Positions 1-7,998 of a stretch of 34,810 bases of DNA are shown here, piece after piece. The stretch lies in NCBI GenBank assembly GCA_030697825.1, contig JAUYOW010000099.1:1-34810 (forward strand), read 5' to 3'. The stretch comes from Gemmatimonadales bacterium. Lineage in GTDB: Bacteria; Gemmatimonadota; Gemmatimonadetes; Gemmatimonadales; JACORV01. A program made the translations under genes and the position numbers. Under the pieces are notes generated by a model that saw only the letters and a program-made list of their open reading frames with translations, had not been told where the DNA came from and did no database searches. Each line of letters begins with the position of its first letter. The stretch's first letter is position 1.

Positions 1-927
1 CGGCAGTTCCAGCAGGTGACTCCGATGCTACGCTGCTTCGAGCACTGGTTCGGCCCGTATCCCTGGTACGAGGACGGCTACAAGCTCATCGAGGCGCCCC
101 ACCTGGGGATGGAGCACCAGAGCGGCATCGCCTACGGCAACCACTACCAGAACGGGTACCTGGGGCGCGACGTCTCGCGCACCGGCCTCGGCCTCCAGTG
201 GGACTTCATCATCGTCCACGAGAGCGCCCACGAGTGGTGGGGCAACAACATCTCGGCACAGGACCACGCCGACATGTGGGTGCACGAGAGTTTCGCGAAC
301 TACGCCGAGGGGATCTACACCGAATGCCAGCAGGGCAGGAGCGCCGGCGCCGCGTACATCATCGGCTCGCGCCGCGGCATCCGGAACGACCGCCCGATCC
401 TCGGTACGTTCGGTGTCAATCGCGCGGGCTCGGGCGACATGTACCCCAAGGGCGGGAACATGCTGCACACGATCCGCACGATCATCGACGACGACGCGCG
501 GTGGCGTGGCATCCTGCGCGGCCTGAACCAGACGTTCCGGCGCCAAACCGTCACCGGGCAGCAGGTCCGGGACTACATCAGCCGCGAGGCCGGACTGGAC
601 CTGAGCAAGGTGTTCGCGCAGTACCTGACGACGACGATGATCCCGTCGTTCGAGTATCGCGTCGAGGGCACAACACTCTCATTCCACTGGGCGAACGTGG
701 TCCCCGGGTTCGGCATGCCGGTGAGGGTGAACGTGCCGGGAATGGGCTCGCGGGTGCTGCACCCGACGGAGGCGTGGCAGAGCCTGGCGGTGAGTTCCCC
801 GCAGGCGGCCGAGCTGGTGGTGGACGAGAACTTCTACGTGACGCAGCGCAACGCCGGCGCGCCGGCGGGGACCCGGAGGCGGTCTTCAGCGCGCGCTGGG
901 CGCCGGATGGCAGGCGCATCGCGGTGA
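1..927 (+). CDS. M1 family zinc metallopeptidase, 5'-truncated by window edge
   Basis: The reading frame is open from base 1, so the N-terminus lies outside the window. The gluzincin zinc site is intact: HESAH (bases 217-231) supplies two histidines and the catalytic glutamate, followed by EWWG. The third ligand, Glu at 283-285 in the HESFANYAEG stretch, lies exactly 18 residues after the second histidine, as the M1 family requires. The family comprises aminopeptidases; homologues of this type in related phyla are usually secreted or periplasmic, but the signal region is not visible here. Coding sense is convincing to about base 855 (VVDENFYVTQRN). The last roughly 20 codons to the TGA at 925 are an out-of-frame reading of the propeller remnant that follows, so the native stop seems to have been lost. 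Confidence 0.88.
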   Translation, partial: RQFQQVTPMLRCFEHWFGPYPWYEDGYKLIEAPHLGMEHQSGIAYGNHYQNGYLGRDVSRTGLGLQWDFIIVHESAHEWWGNNISAQDHADMWVHESFANYAEGIYTECQQGRSAGAAYIIGSRRGIRNDRPILGTFGVNRAGSGDMYPKGGNMLHTIRTIIDDDARWRGILRGLNQTFRRQTVTGQQVRDYISREAGLDLSKVFAQYLTTTMIPSFEYRVEGTTLSFHWANVVPGFGMPVRVNVPGMGSRVLHPTEAWQSLAVSSPQAAELVVDENFYVTQRNAGAPAGTRRRSSARAGRRMAGASR

Positions 928-1208
928 CAGGCACGACGCGAATGTGGATCGCTAACGCCGACGGGTCGAACCCGGTGGCGTTCTGTCCGCCGCCCGCCGG
1001 ATGCTTCTTTCCGCTCAACCTCGACTGGTCGCCGGACGGCACCCGCATTCTGCTGGACAGCTTCAACGCGCTCTCGCTGGCCAAGGTCGATGGCTCGAGC
1101 GCGACGCCGCTCCAGACGTCCACGAGCTGTTGCGACATCGCCGTCGGAACACCGCGGTGGTCGCCGGACGGTTCACAGATCGCGTTCGTGAAGATTCCCG
1201 CCGGCTAG
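864..1208 (+). pseudogene. PD40/TolB-type beta-propeller fragment (C-terminal remnant)
   Basis: In frame 3, about 114 residues from base 864 to the TAG at 1206 contain three PD40-like blades: FSARWAPDGRRIAV, LDWSPDGTRILL and PRWSPDGSQIAF. These are the hallmark of TolB-like and WD40-like propeller proteins. There is no start codon or ribosome site of its own, and the sequence begins inside the tail of the upstream M1 peptidase in a different frame. This looks like the 3' end of a longer surface or periplasmic propeller gene joined to the peptidase by a deletion. An alternative is that a single-base indel splits one fused gene. Confidence 0.7.
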
Positions 1209-1220
1209 CGGCCCTGACGC

Positions 1221-2660
1221 CTAGTTGATTCCCACGCGACCGCGCACCTGCTCGATCATGCGCGGCGCGTCGTAGCCCACGCCGTCCTTGAACACCGTCA
1301 CCACGTTGCGAATCACCGCCGGATCGCCGGTGAGATCGCCGCGCAACAGGACCAGGTCGGCGGTCTTGCCCGCTTCCACCGAACCCAGCTGGGCGTCGAT
1401 GCCCAGGACTTTCGCGCCATTCAGGGTGCATACTCGCACCGCCTGCTCCACCGTGAGGCCGGCCTCGATCAGCAACTCGTAGCCCCGCTGGTCGCCGAGG
1501 CCCGGCAGCGCGCCGCCGTTGCCCGTCGGGTCCACGCCGCTGGCGAGGTTGCCGCCCGCCGCGAAGAACGCGCGGTCGAAGTCGAGCGCGCGCCGGAATC
1601 CTGCCGCCGTGAGCGGCTGACGGCTGGTCGTGTCGATGAAGGCGCGGTTGGCGACATACGCGGCCCGCACGTCCGGCGCCATCAGCCCGAGGACGCGCTC
1701 GTCGGTGACCGGCCGGTGGGGATAGAACAGCTCGAACACCGGCATCGTCGTCGTCATCGAGACGTTGCGGCGCACCATGAGCGCGATGAGATCGCGGCCG
1801 ATCGGTCCGTCGGCCACCACGTGCGTGTCCAGCACCGCGAAGTTGTCGGGCGGGCAGCGGTCGAGCTGCTTGCGCGGATGGAAGTCGGTCGCCGTCAGCG
1901 CGCCGTGCGAAAGGTCGTCGATGCCCAGTTCCACGGCTTCACGGAACGTCACCGAGCACAGGTGGCCCGTGGTGCGCATGCCGCGGCGATGCGCCTCCTC
2001 GATCGCGGCTCGCATGTTCTCGCGCGTTATGTCGGTATAGAACTTGATCCACGTCGCGCCTTCCTCGGCCCAGTACGCCACGAACCGGCGGGCCTGTTCC
2101 GGCGTCGTGACGACGGACATCGAGCCCCCGCCGCCCTCGCCGGTCAGGTAGGGCGTCGTGACGTGAATGCGAGGGCCGGGCACGTTTCCGGCGTCCACGT
2201 TGCGCTTGAGGTTGATGTCGGCGTACGGCGACTGGCTGCCGGTGGTGCGGATCGTCGTCACGCCGGAGGCCAGGTACAGCCGCGGGCCGGTGAAGCTCAT
2301 CTGCATCGCGCGGCCGCCCGACGCCGTGTAGTAGAGGTGATCGTGCAGTCCGACGATCCCCGGGATGACCGTGTGTCCGGCGCCGTCGATGACCTGCGCG
2401 CCCGCGGGAACGGCCGTGCGTCCCGTCGGCCCCACCAACTCGATGCGCCCGTCGCGGAGGACGATCGTCTGCCCGCGCCGCGCGGCGGACCCCGTGCCGT
2501 CCACCAGCGTCACGTTGGTGATCGCGACCACGGAGGTGTCCACGGATACCATCCGCCGGACAGCCGGAGAGAGCTGGGGACGCTGCGCCGCGGCCGACGC
2601 GGTGATCGAGCCGAGCGCGGCGGCGGCGAGTACGGCGAGCGGGAGCGTGCGGTTCGTCAC
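1221..2660 (-). CDS. Secreted metal-dependent amidohydrolase (imidazolonepropionase-like)
   Basis: The 479-residue protein starts at GTG 2660. A GGAGG lies 5 nt upstream, and the start overlaps the stop of the multicopper oxidase as GTGA, which decides the start against longer upstream readings. Residues 1-26 form a signal peptide ending in an ASAAAQ site. The amidohydrolase TIM-barrel follows, with a small beta-sandwich domain (LVDGTG, residues 52-57; GRIELVG), the metal-binding HDH at 106-108, a likely carboxylated Lys in WIKFYTD, histidines in GHLCS and DLSHG, and a late Asp in SGVDPTGN. The family hydrolyses C-N bonds; members of this periplasmic group are often Xaa-Pro dipeptidases or uncharacterised. 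The substrate here is unknown. It is translationally coupled to the oxidase, so both probably act in the periplasm. Confidence 0.85.
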   Translation of the reverse strand: MTNRTLPLAVLAAAALGSITASAAAQRPQLSPAVRRMVSVDTSVVAITNVTLVDGTGSAARRGQTIVLRDGRIELVGPTGRTAVPAGAQVIDGAGHTVIPGIVGLHDHLYYTASGGRAMQMSFTGPRLYLASGVTTIRTTGSQSPYADINLKRNVDAGNVPGPRIHVTTPYLTGEGGGGSMSVVTTPEQARRFVAYWAEEGATWIKFYTDITRENMRAAIEEAHRRGMRTTGHLCSVTFREAVELGIDDLSHGALTATDFHPRKQLDRCPPDNFAVLDTHVVADGPIGRDLIALMVRRNVSMTTTMPVFELFYPHRPVTDERVLGLMAPDVRAAYVANRAFIDTTSRQPLTAAGFRRALDFDRAFFAAGGNLASGVDPTGNGGALPGLGDQRGYELLIEAGLTVEQAVRVCTLNGAKVLGIDAQLGSVEAGKTADLVLLRGDLTGDPAVIRNVVTVFKDGVGYDAPRMIEQVRGRVGIN

Positions 2661-4768
2661 GGTTCCTCCACATCCAGGGCCATCATCATCCCGGATTGCA
2701 AGTGTTCGGCGATGTGACAGTGGAGCATCCATCGCCCGGGGTTGGACATTTCGACCAGAAGGTCCACGCTGCCGCCGGCCGGCACGAGCGCAGTGTCCTT
2801 CCAGGCAGGATTCTGGTTCCGGATCCCGTTCACTGCCAATATGACGAACCGCTGGCCGTGCAGGTGAATGGGATGCTGCATGCCGTGCAGCGTATTGCGC
2901 GCGCCCACCAGGCGAATACGCACCATGTCGCCAACGCGATAGCGCCAGCGCACATCCATGTTCTCCAAGCCCGTGGCCGGATCGCGCAGCGCCCAGTGCG
3001 CCTGGCGTGCGGTCGTCGCCCAGTTCATGCCGGGCATCGTCCCGTCCCATTCGACCGGATTGAAGAAGATCGAGTCGAGCCGCATCAGCTGGGCACTCAC
3101 GAACGGCAGGCCGGCAAAGTCCACGCGCAGCTCGAGCGTGCGATCCACGGGCCGATCGGCGCCGGCGAGGAAGCGCGCCAGCTCCGCGGCGGCGGGGCTG
3201 GTGCGCAGCGTGTCAAACCGGGTGCGGGGTGCGGGGTGCGGAGTGTTCGACACCGTGACGACTCCCAGCGTGTCGGTGCGGCTGAAGAACCGGCCGTTCA
3301 GGTGATCGAGTGCCCGTACGCGATTCAGCAGCGCGACGCGTCCCGGCCTCTCGAAGCGCACGTCAACCACATAACGCTCGGCGGGCGCGATCACCACGCT
3401 CTCCACCCATTCTTCGCGCGCGAAGGCGCCGAGGTCCGACCCGACGACCTTCATGCGCGCCCCCGGGCCGAATGACGCGTTGAAGGTGCGGGTGTTCGAG
3501 GCATTCGTCAGATAGAGGCGCACCACCTCGCCGCGCCGGACGTTGAGGCGCCACGCCGGCTCGCCGTTGACGAGAAAGGTGTTGCCGAACCGTCCCATGG
3601 CGGCGTGCGTTGCCGACTCCGCGCCGTACGGAACCGGGCCGTTCTCGCCGATGAGGATATCGTCGAGAATCAGAAACGCTTCGCGGTGCGCCGGCCCGAA
3701 CGTGCCGGCCGGTGGTTTCACGAAGATGTTGCCGTAGAGGCCGAGGTCCTGCTGGATGTCCTCGCGCACGTGCGGGTGATACCAGTAGATGCCGGTGTCG
3801 GGGAAGCGCAGCGTGTAGACGAAGGATCCGCCGGGCGGCACTTCGGGCTGGGTCAGGCCCGGTACGCCGTCGAAGCGATTCTCCAGCCGCAGCCCGTGCC
3901 AGTGCACCGTCGAAGGAAGCGGCAGCTGGTTGGTGAAGCGCACCGTGATGCTCGCCGACTGCGACACCTCGAGCAGCGGGCCCGGGTACTGGCCGTTGAA
4001 CCCGAACATCGTGTACGTACGGCCGGCGATGGTGCGCCGTACCAGGTCGGCGGAGAGTTCGAGTGTGTCGCCGCCGGCCAGCCTGACGATACGCCGCGGC
4101 ACCGCAGGAGGAATGTGCGGGTCGTCAGGCGGCGACCAGGCGCGAGTCTCGGGCCGAAGCGCCATTTCCGACGGGAGCATCTCGAGCCCTGGATACATCG
4201 GCACCGGTGTCCAGCCGAGCGAGTCCGTGGTCGCATGGTGCTGATGTGGGTCGCTGCCGCTCAGGGCACCGAGAAAGTACTGGTAGGTGTCGGCCGGCCG
4301 CATGCGGTTTCCCGCCGACTCGCCGCGCAGCAGCACCGCGCCGTGTCGCTCGGTGGCCAGCGTATCGGGCTCCGCCGTCACGAGCAGATAGAATCGGTCG
4401 AAGGCGAGCGCGCCGGTGCGCGTCATGCCTTCGCGCACCACGCCCAGCTTGACCATCGGAGACATGGAGGGCGGCGCGGCCCAGGCGACGTAGCCGGGTC
4501 GGGGCCCGGTGACGGGCGGCAGACCCTTGAGCCGGAAGGTGATACGCCAGCGATGCGTGCCGTCCGCGGCCACGGCGACGGTGAACGGCCCTTCGATCCA
4601 GTCGAGTTGCGCCGTGCCCGAGGCGGAGTCCGCCGCGGCGCCGGGCAGGAGTTCGATACAGTAGAGATCCCGGCTCGCGCCGAGGCTTCCGGGCGCCACC
4701 GTGCATGGTTCCTGTGCCGCCGCGGGCGCGGCCGCGAGCATGGCAGCGAACAGGAAGCGCGCGAGCAC
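2657..4768 (-). CDS. Secreted multicopper oxidase with an extra N-terminal domain
   Basis: The 703-residue protein starts at GTG 4768, and residues 1-18 form a signal peptide (MLARFLFAAMLAAAPAAA). All four copper-binding segments are present: HWHG at 289-292, HPH at 331-333, HPIHLHG at 632-638, and HCHIAEHLQSGMM from 683. The last gives the type 1 Cys684 and a Met694 axial ligand, so it should be an active blue copper oxidase. Residues of about 20-230 precede the first cupredoxin domain and contain no copper motif; I do not recognise this region. It may recruit substrate or a partner. The family oxidises phenols, metals or amines with O2 as acceptor; the substrate cannot be told. Its start shares one base with the TAG of an upstream gene remnant, a sign that it was once a downstream operon member. 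Confidence 0.9.
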   Translation of the reverse strand: MLARFLFAAMLAAAPAAAQEPCTVAPGSLGASRDLYCIELLPGAAADSASGTAQLDWIEGPFTVAVAADGTHRWRITFRLKGLPPVTGPRPGYVAWAAPPSMSPMVKLGVVREGMTRTGALAFDRFYLLVTAEPDTLATERHGAVLLRGESAGNRMRPADTYQYFLGALSGSDPHQHHATTDSLGWTPVPMYPGLEMLPSEMALRPETRAWSPPDDPHIPPAVPRRIVRLAGGDTLELSADLVRRTIAGRTYTMFGFNGQYPGPLLEVSQSASITVRFTNQLPLPSTVHWHGLRLENRFDGVPGLTQPEVPPGGSFVYTLRFPDTGIYWYHPHVREDIQQDLGLYGNIFVKPPAGTFGPAHREAFLILDDILIGENGPVPYGAESATHAAMGRFGNTFLVNGEPAWRLNVRRGEVVRLYLTNASNTRTFNASFGPGARMKVVGSDLGAFAREEWVESVVIAPAERYVVDVRFERPGRVALLNRVRALDHLNGRFFSRTDTLGVVTVSNTPHPAPRTRFDTLRTSPAAAELARFLAGADRPVDRTLELRVDFAGLPFVSAQLMRLDSIFFNPVEWDGTMPGMNWATTARQAHWALRDPATGLENMDVRWRYRVGDMVRIRLVGARNTLHGMQHPIHLHGQRFVILAVNGIRNQNPAWKDTALVPAGGSVDLLVEMSNPGRWMLHCHIAEHLQSGMMMALDVEEP

Positions 4769-4995
4769 TACCGGCGCGGGTTGCAGCCGGGCATGCGGAA
4801 GGCGCCGATGCGCGACGAGTAACGGGTGGCGTCGCGCCGCAGGTAGTCGCCGACGTACCGGATGGTGCAGTCGTCGCTCGGGTCGATCGCGGTCTGCGAG
4901 TAGTCCTCCCAGCGCAGCGTGTTCCTCTGCGCCGCCTCGCCTTCGACGAGTACAGCCTCGCGCAGCGTCAGCACGTCGCGGCGGTCGTTGGCGAG
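4768..4995 (-). pseudogene. C-terminal fragment of a large secreted protein
   Basis: About 75 codons read RRDVLTLREAVLVEGEA, then WEDYSQTAIDPSDDCTIRY, and end RIGAFRMPGCN. The WxDY...DPxDDCT...W/Y...RIxxFxxPxC pattern is one I recognise from the C-termini of large secreted proteins in Acidobacteriota and Gemmatimonadota; their function is not known to me. No start codon belongs to it: upstream of about 4995 the frame reads antisense to a kinase fragment. The TAG stop overlaps the GTG of the multicopper oxidase by one base. I read it as the surviving 3' end of a gene that used to head this operon. Confidence 0.6.
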
Positions 4996-5172
4996 CCGCC
5001 CAGCGAAGCGCTGGCCGACGAAGTGAGCGAGGTCCCGCCTACGCCGGCCGAGCTGGTCGGGGATCTCCCGCCGGCGCTGAGCGCGGTGGTCATGGGCCTG
5101 CTCACCAAGCGGCCGGAGGGCCGGATGCAGAGCGCCGCGAACCTCGCCCTGGCGCTGGCGGAGATCAGCTAG
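4996..5172 (+). pseudogene. C-terminal fragment of a PknB-type Ser/Thr protein kinase
   Basis: The last 57 codons end LPPALSAVVMGLLTKRPEGR then MQSAANLALALAEIS and a TAG. This is the typical end of a bacterial Hanks-type kinase domain (subdomain XI, with the conserved Arg in KRPEGRMQSA). Nothing kinase-like is found upstream: the frame runs antisense into the opposing secreted-protein fragment at about 4996. Without the ATP-binding and catalytic loops it cannot be an active kinase. The junction is a tail-to-tail remnant of two unrelated genes. Confidence 0.6.
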
Positions 5173-5378
5173 CCGGGCGGAGGCCGCGCGGGGCGCTAGC
5201 AGCCCTCGTCGAGGACGAGCGAGGCTGACCGCGACGGCCAAGCCGGTGCCACGAATAGCGGGTCGATACTCGCGCACATGGACTCCGACTGCGAGGACAG
5301 TTCCCCGTCGTGCCACCTTCTCGATTCGATCGCGGGCGCCCGCTGCAATGCGCGTGATCGGCCACCGACCGGCAACGG
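5173..5378. other. Non-coding gap with no recognisable feature
   Basis: This stretch lies between the kinase remnant and the 3' end of the DHH phosphoesterase gene. I see no convincing coding frame, hairpin terminator or repeat in it. It probably belongs to the same decayed segment as 4768-5172. Confidence 0.5.
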
Positions 5379-6314
5379 TCAGCCGTCGGTCGTGATCTGC
5401 CGGATCAGCTCCGCGCGCACCGTCCCGGCGCGGTCGTTGTCCACCTGGCAGGTGCCCGCGGCATCGTGCCCGCCGCCGCCGTAGCGCAGCGCCAGGTCCC
5501 CGATGTGCGTCTTCGACGTCCGGTTGAGGACGGACTTCCCGATCGCGAACACCGTGTTCTGCTTCGCCCGGCCCCCCATCACGTGCATCGAGATGCTGCA
5601 CGCCGGGTTGAGCGCGTAGATCACGAACCGGTTGCCCGCGTAGATGGTCTCCTCGCCCCGCAGATCCACCTCCACGAGGTTCCCATGAACCGTCGCGCAG
5701 CGCTTGAGCTGGGCCAGGAACGGCTCCCGGTGCTCGCGGTACAGGGCCACCCGCTCCGCCACGTGCGGCTGCCGCAGGATCTCGTCCACCTCCTGCCGCC
5801 GGCAGTAATCCACCAGCGCCATCATGAGCTGATAGTTCGACACGCCGAAATCCCGGAACCGCCCGAGGCCGGTCCGGGAATCCATCAGGAAGCCGAGCAG
5901 CACCCAGCCCTGGGGATCGAGGATCTCCTCTCGGGTGAACTGCGCCGAATCCGCCTTGTCCACGGCGGCCAGCAACGTCTCCGAGACGGAGGGGAACGCG
6001 TCCCGGCCACCGAAGTGCCGGTAAACGACTCGCGTGGCCGACGGCGCGTCCGGGTCGAGCACCAGGTTCGCGGGCGCCTTACCGCCGATCCGAACCGTTT
6101 CACTGGCGTGGTGGTCGAAGGCCAGGTGGCACCGCGGCGCGTACGGCAGGTTGGTCGTGATGTCGCGCTCGGTGATCTCGACTTTCCCGTCCTGCACGTC
6201 CTTGGGGTGCACGAACAGGATGTCGTCGATAAGATCGCGGCTCTTGAGCAGCACGGCGGAGGCCACGCCGTCGAAGTCGCTGCGGGTCACGAGGCGATAG
6301 CGCTGGTCGGCCAC
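5379..6314 (-). CDS. DHH/DHHA1-family phosphoesterase (exopolyphosphatase or nanoRNase-like)
   Basis: This is a 311-residue protein with GTG start 6314, preceded by GGAG at 6 nt. The metal-binding motifs of the DHH family are visible: SDFDG (Asp13, Asp15), the FDHH signature with Asp67, His68 and His69, and VDKAD (Asp119, Asp122). The C-terminal DHHA1 substrate-binding module carries GGGGH at 279-283. The family cleaves phosphodiester or phosphoanhydride bonds in short RNAs, cyclic dinucleotide products or polyphosphate using Mn2+. Which substrate applies here cannot be read from sequence. It is the last gene of a leftward run after J-domain protein, proline dehydrogenase and cupin, separated from the cupin by 109 nt, so co-transcription is possible but not certain. 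Confidence 0.88.
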   Translation of the reverse strand: MADQRYRLVTRSDFDGVASAVLLKSRDLIDDILFVHPKDVQDGKVEITERDITTNLPYAPRCHLAFDHHASETVRIGGKAPANLVLDPDAPSATRVVYRHFGGRDAFPSVSETLLAAVDKADSAQFTREEILDPQGWVLLGFLMDSRTGLGRFRDFGVSNYQLMMALVDYCRRQEVDEILRQPHVAERVALYREHREPFLAQLKRCATVHGNLVEVDLRGEETIYAGNRFVIYALNPACSISMHVMGGRAKQNTVFAIGKSVLNRTSKTHIGDLALRYGGGGHDAAGTCQVDNDRAGTVRAELIRQITTDG

Positions 6315-6423
6315 GAGTCACTCCATTCCGGTTGAGCGATGGCGTCGAGCGTGAAGTCGTCACCGCGGGCGGGGCCCAATCTACCGCGCGGCAGCGATCG
6401 GCCGCCATGGCGCCCCGGGTCGA

Positions 6424-6804
6424 TCAGCAGCCCTTCTCGAGGATCGTGACCTTGTCGGGGCTGTTCGGCACCACGCACAGAAACTCGAACGGCCCCTCGA
6501 CCACCTGGTACGAATGCGGCACGCCTGCCGGGATGTACAGCGTGTGGTCGGGCCCGACCTCGTGGACCGCGTCGCCGATCGTGATCCGCGCCCGGCCGCG
6601 CAGCACGTACTGCTCGTGCTCGACCAGGTTGGTGTGCCGCGGCATGCCGCCGCCCTTTCCCATGATGAAGCGGCGCAGGACGAAGTTGGGCGCGCCCTGG
6701 TCGGGGCCCACCAGCACCTGCACCTCGGTCGCCGTGCCGGCCGCGACCTTCGTCCCCGGCACGTCGCCCGCCGGCCGGACGACCCCCTGCCGTGCGTCTC
6801 CCAT
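6424..6804 (-). CDS. Single-domain cupin
   Basis: The product is 126 residues. ATG 6804 is chosen because GGAGG lies 5 nt upstream; longer in-frame readings extend into the proline dehydrogenase gene. Cupin motif 1 is MPRHTNLVEHEQYVLRG (His57, His63, Glu64) and motif 2 is IPAGVPHSY (His97). The second histidine of the usual HxH in motif 1 is Asn59, so metal binding may differ from the standard set. Proteins of this size can be isomerases, dioxygenase-like enzymes or sugar-binding proteins; no specific role can be assigned. It follows proline dehydrogenase by only 8 nt and is very likely in the same operon. Confidence 0.8.
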   Translation of the reverse strand: MGDARQGVVRPAGDVPGTKVAAGTATEVQVLVGPDQGAPNFVLRRFIMGKGGGMPRHTNLVEHEQYVLRGRARITIGDAVHEVGPDHTLYIPAGVPHSYQVVEGPFEFLCVVPNSPDKVTILEKGC

Positions 6805-6812
6805 CGTTCCTC

Positions 6813-7739
6813 CTAGCCCAGCAGGCTCTTCACCACGAACCACACGTTCGCCGGCCGCTCGGCCAGCCGCCGCATGTACCACGGGAACCAGGCGCTGCCG
6901 TAGCTGATCAGCACCCGGACCGTGTGCCCCGCCCTGACCAGCGCCCGCTGGTCGGATGACCCGATGCCGTAGAGCATGTGGATCTCGAACCCGCCGTCCT
7001 TCACCCCCAGCTGAGCTGCCTTCGCCGCCAGGCGCGCGACCAGCCGCATGTCGTGGGTGCCGAAGATCGGAGGCGCACCGCCTTTCGCCGCGGCGCCCAG
7101 CAGCTTCTCGCCCAACGCGAAGTACGCCTCGTCCACGTCGGCCTTCTTCGGGAACGCGACCGCGGGCGGCTCGGCGTAGGCGCCCTTCACGAGGCGGATG
7201 ATCGGTTTCAGCGGAAGCAGCGCGTCCAGGTCCTTAGGCGTGCGGTAGAGGTAGGCCTGAAGGGCGAGGCCGACGCGTTCGTGCTTCTCGCGCAGCTTCC
7301 GGAAGAGGTCGAGCGTGCGGTCCACATAGCTCGAGTCCTCCATGTCTATCGACAACAGCGATCCGTCGGCGTCGGCCTTCGCGGCCAGCGTCTCGAGATT
7401 GGAAAGGCACGCCTCGAACGACAGGTCGAGGCCGAGCTGGGTGGGCTTCACGGAAGGTTGTGAGGCGAGCCGGCGCTCCCTGATGAGGTCAAAGACGCCG
7501 AGGTAGTGATCGCGCACGGCTTCCGCCTCAGTCAGGCTCGTCAGGTTCTCGCCCAGTTGCGTGACGACGGCGCCGATGCCTCCGGCGGCGAGCGTCTGTG
7601 CGGCGCCTAACGCATCGGTCACATCCTCGCCGGGCATGAAACGCTTGACGGCGCGGCGCGCGAAGGCGCGGCGCATCATCTGGTCGGCGAGCCAGCGGCT
7701 CCGGGACGCGCTCAGCAGGACGGTTCGGGCGAGGGACAT
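6813..7739 (-). CDS. Proline dehydrogenase, monofunctional (PRODH)
   Basis: The 308-residue protein matches the length of stand-alone PRODH enzymes (about 300 residues) and lacks the P5C dehydrogenase half of PutA. It oxidises L-proline to delta-1-pyrroline-5-carboxylate using FAD and passes electrons to quinone. Conserved segments of the FAD-binding TIM barrel are present: SVKPTQLG, SIDMEDSSYVDRT, LQAYLYRT, RLVKGAY, FGTHD, FEIHMLYG and the C-terminal RRLAERPAN, which carries the proline-carboxylate-binding arginines. Start ATG 7739 lies about 18 nt after the J-domain protein stop. The product P5C would need a separate dehydrogenase, not found in this window. Confidence 0.93.
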   Translation of the reverse strand: MSLARTVLLSASRSRWLADQMMRRAFARRAVKRFMPGEDVTDALGAAQTLAAGGIGAVVTQLGENLTSLTEAEAVRDHYLGVFDLIRERRLASQPSVKPTQLGLDLSFEACLSNLETLAAKADADGSLLSIDMEDSSYVDRTLDLFRKLREKHERVGLALQAYLYRTPKDLDALLPLKPIIRLVKGAYAEPPAVAFPKKADVDEAYFALGEKLLGAAAKGGAPPIFGTHDMRLVARLAAKAAQLGVKDGGFEIHMLYGIGSSDQRALVRAGHTVRVLISYGSAWFPWYMRRLAERPANVWFVVKSLLG

Positions 7740-7757
7740 GGGTGTCGGCCTAGAGGA

Positions 7758-7973
7758 TCACGGTGAGGAAGAGAGCGATGACGAGTACGATGGCACCCAG
7801 TACGCCTCGTTGATGCGTTTCAGGTTGTTCTCCGCCTTCTTCGCCAGCCGGGAGTCCGCGGGGAAGCGGTCGGGGTGCCAGACCTGCGCCAGGTCGCGGT
7901 ACGCGCGCTTGACCTCTTCCGGGGATTTGCCCGGAAGGAGGCCGAGAACCCGATACGCGCGACGCGGTTCCAT
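7758..7973 (-). CDS. Short J-domain (DnaJ-like) protein, possible membrane tail in another frame
   Basis: This 71-residue product is a nearly complete J domain: AYRVLGLLPGKSPEEVKRAY (helices I-II), the HPD tripeptide at residues 33-35, and a helix III/IV region ending KRINEAY. J domains stimulate Hsp70 ATPase. After NEAY the frame reads a serine-rich, non-J sequence and stops. Shifting back by one base near 7800 gives instead GVLGAIVLVIALFLTVIL and a TAG at 7750-7752, an ideal membrane helix. The intact protein is therefore likely a J domain with a C-terminal membrane anchor; either a -1 frameshift or a sequence indel separates the two parts. It heads the PRODH-cupin-DHH group. Confidence 0.75.
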   Translation of the reverse strand: MEPRRAYRVLGLLPGKSPEEVKRAYRDLAQVWHPDRFPADSRLAKKAENNLKRINEAYWVPSYSSSLSSSP

Positions 7974-7998
7974 CCTGAAGCTTGCGCTGCGTCCGCCG

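Noticed and set aside
4705-5172. A 155-codon plus-strand gene over the whole scar
   Set aside because: Only the last 57 codons are kinase-like. The first part is antisense to the multicopper oxidase signal region and the secreted-protein tail.
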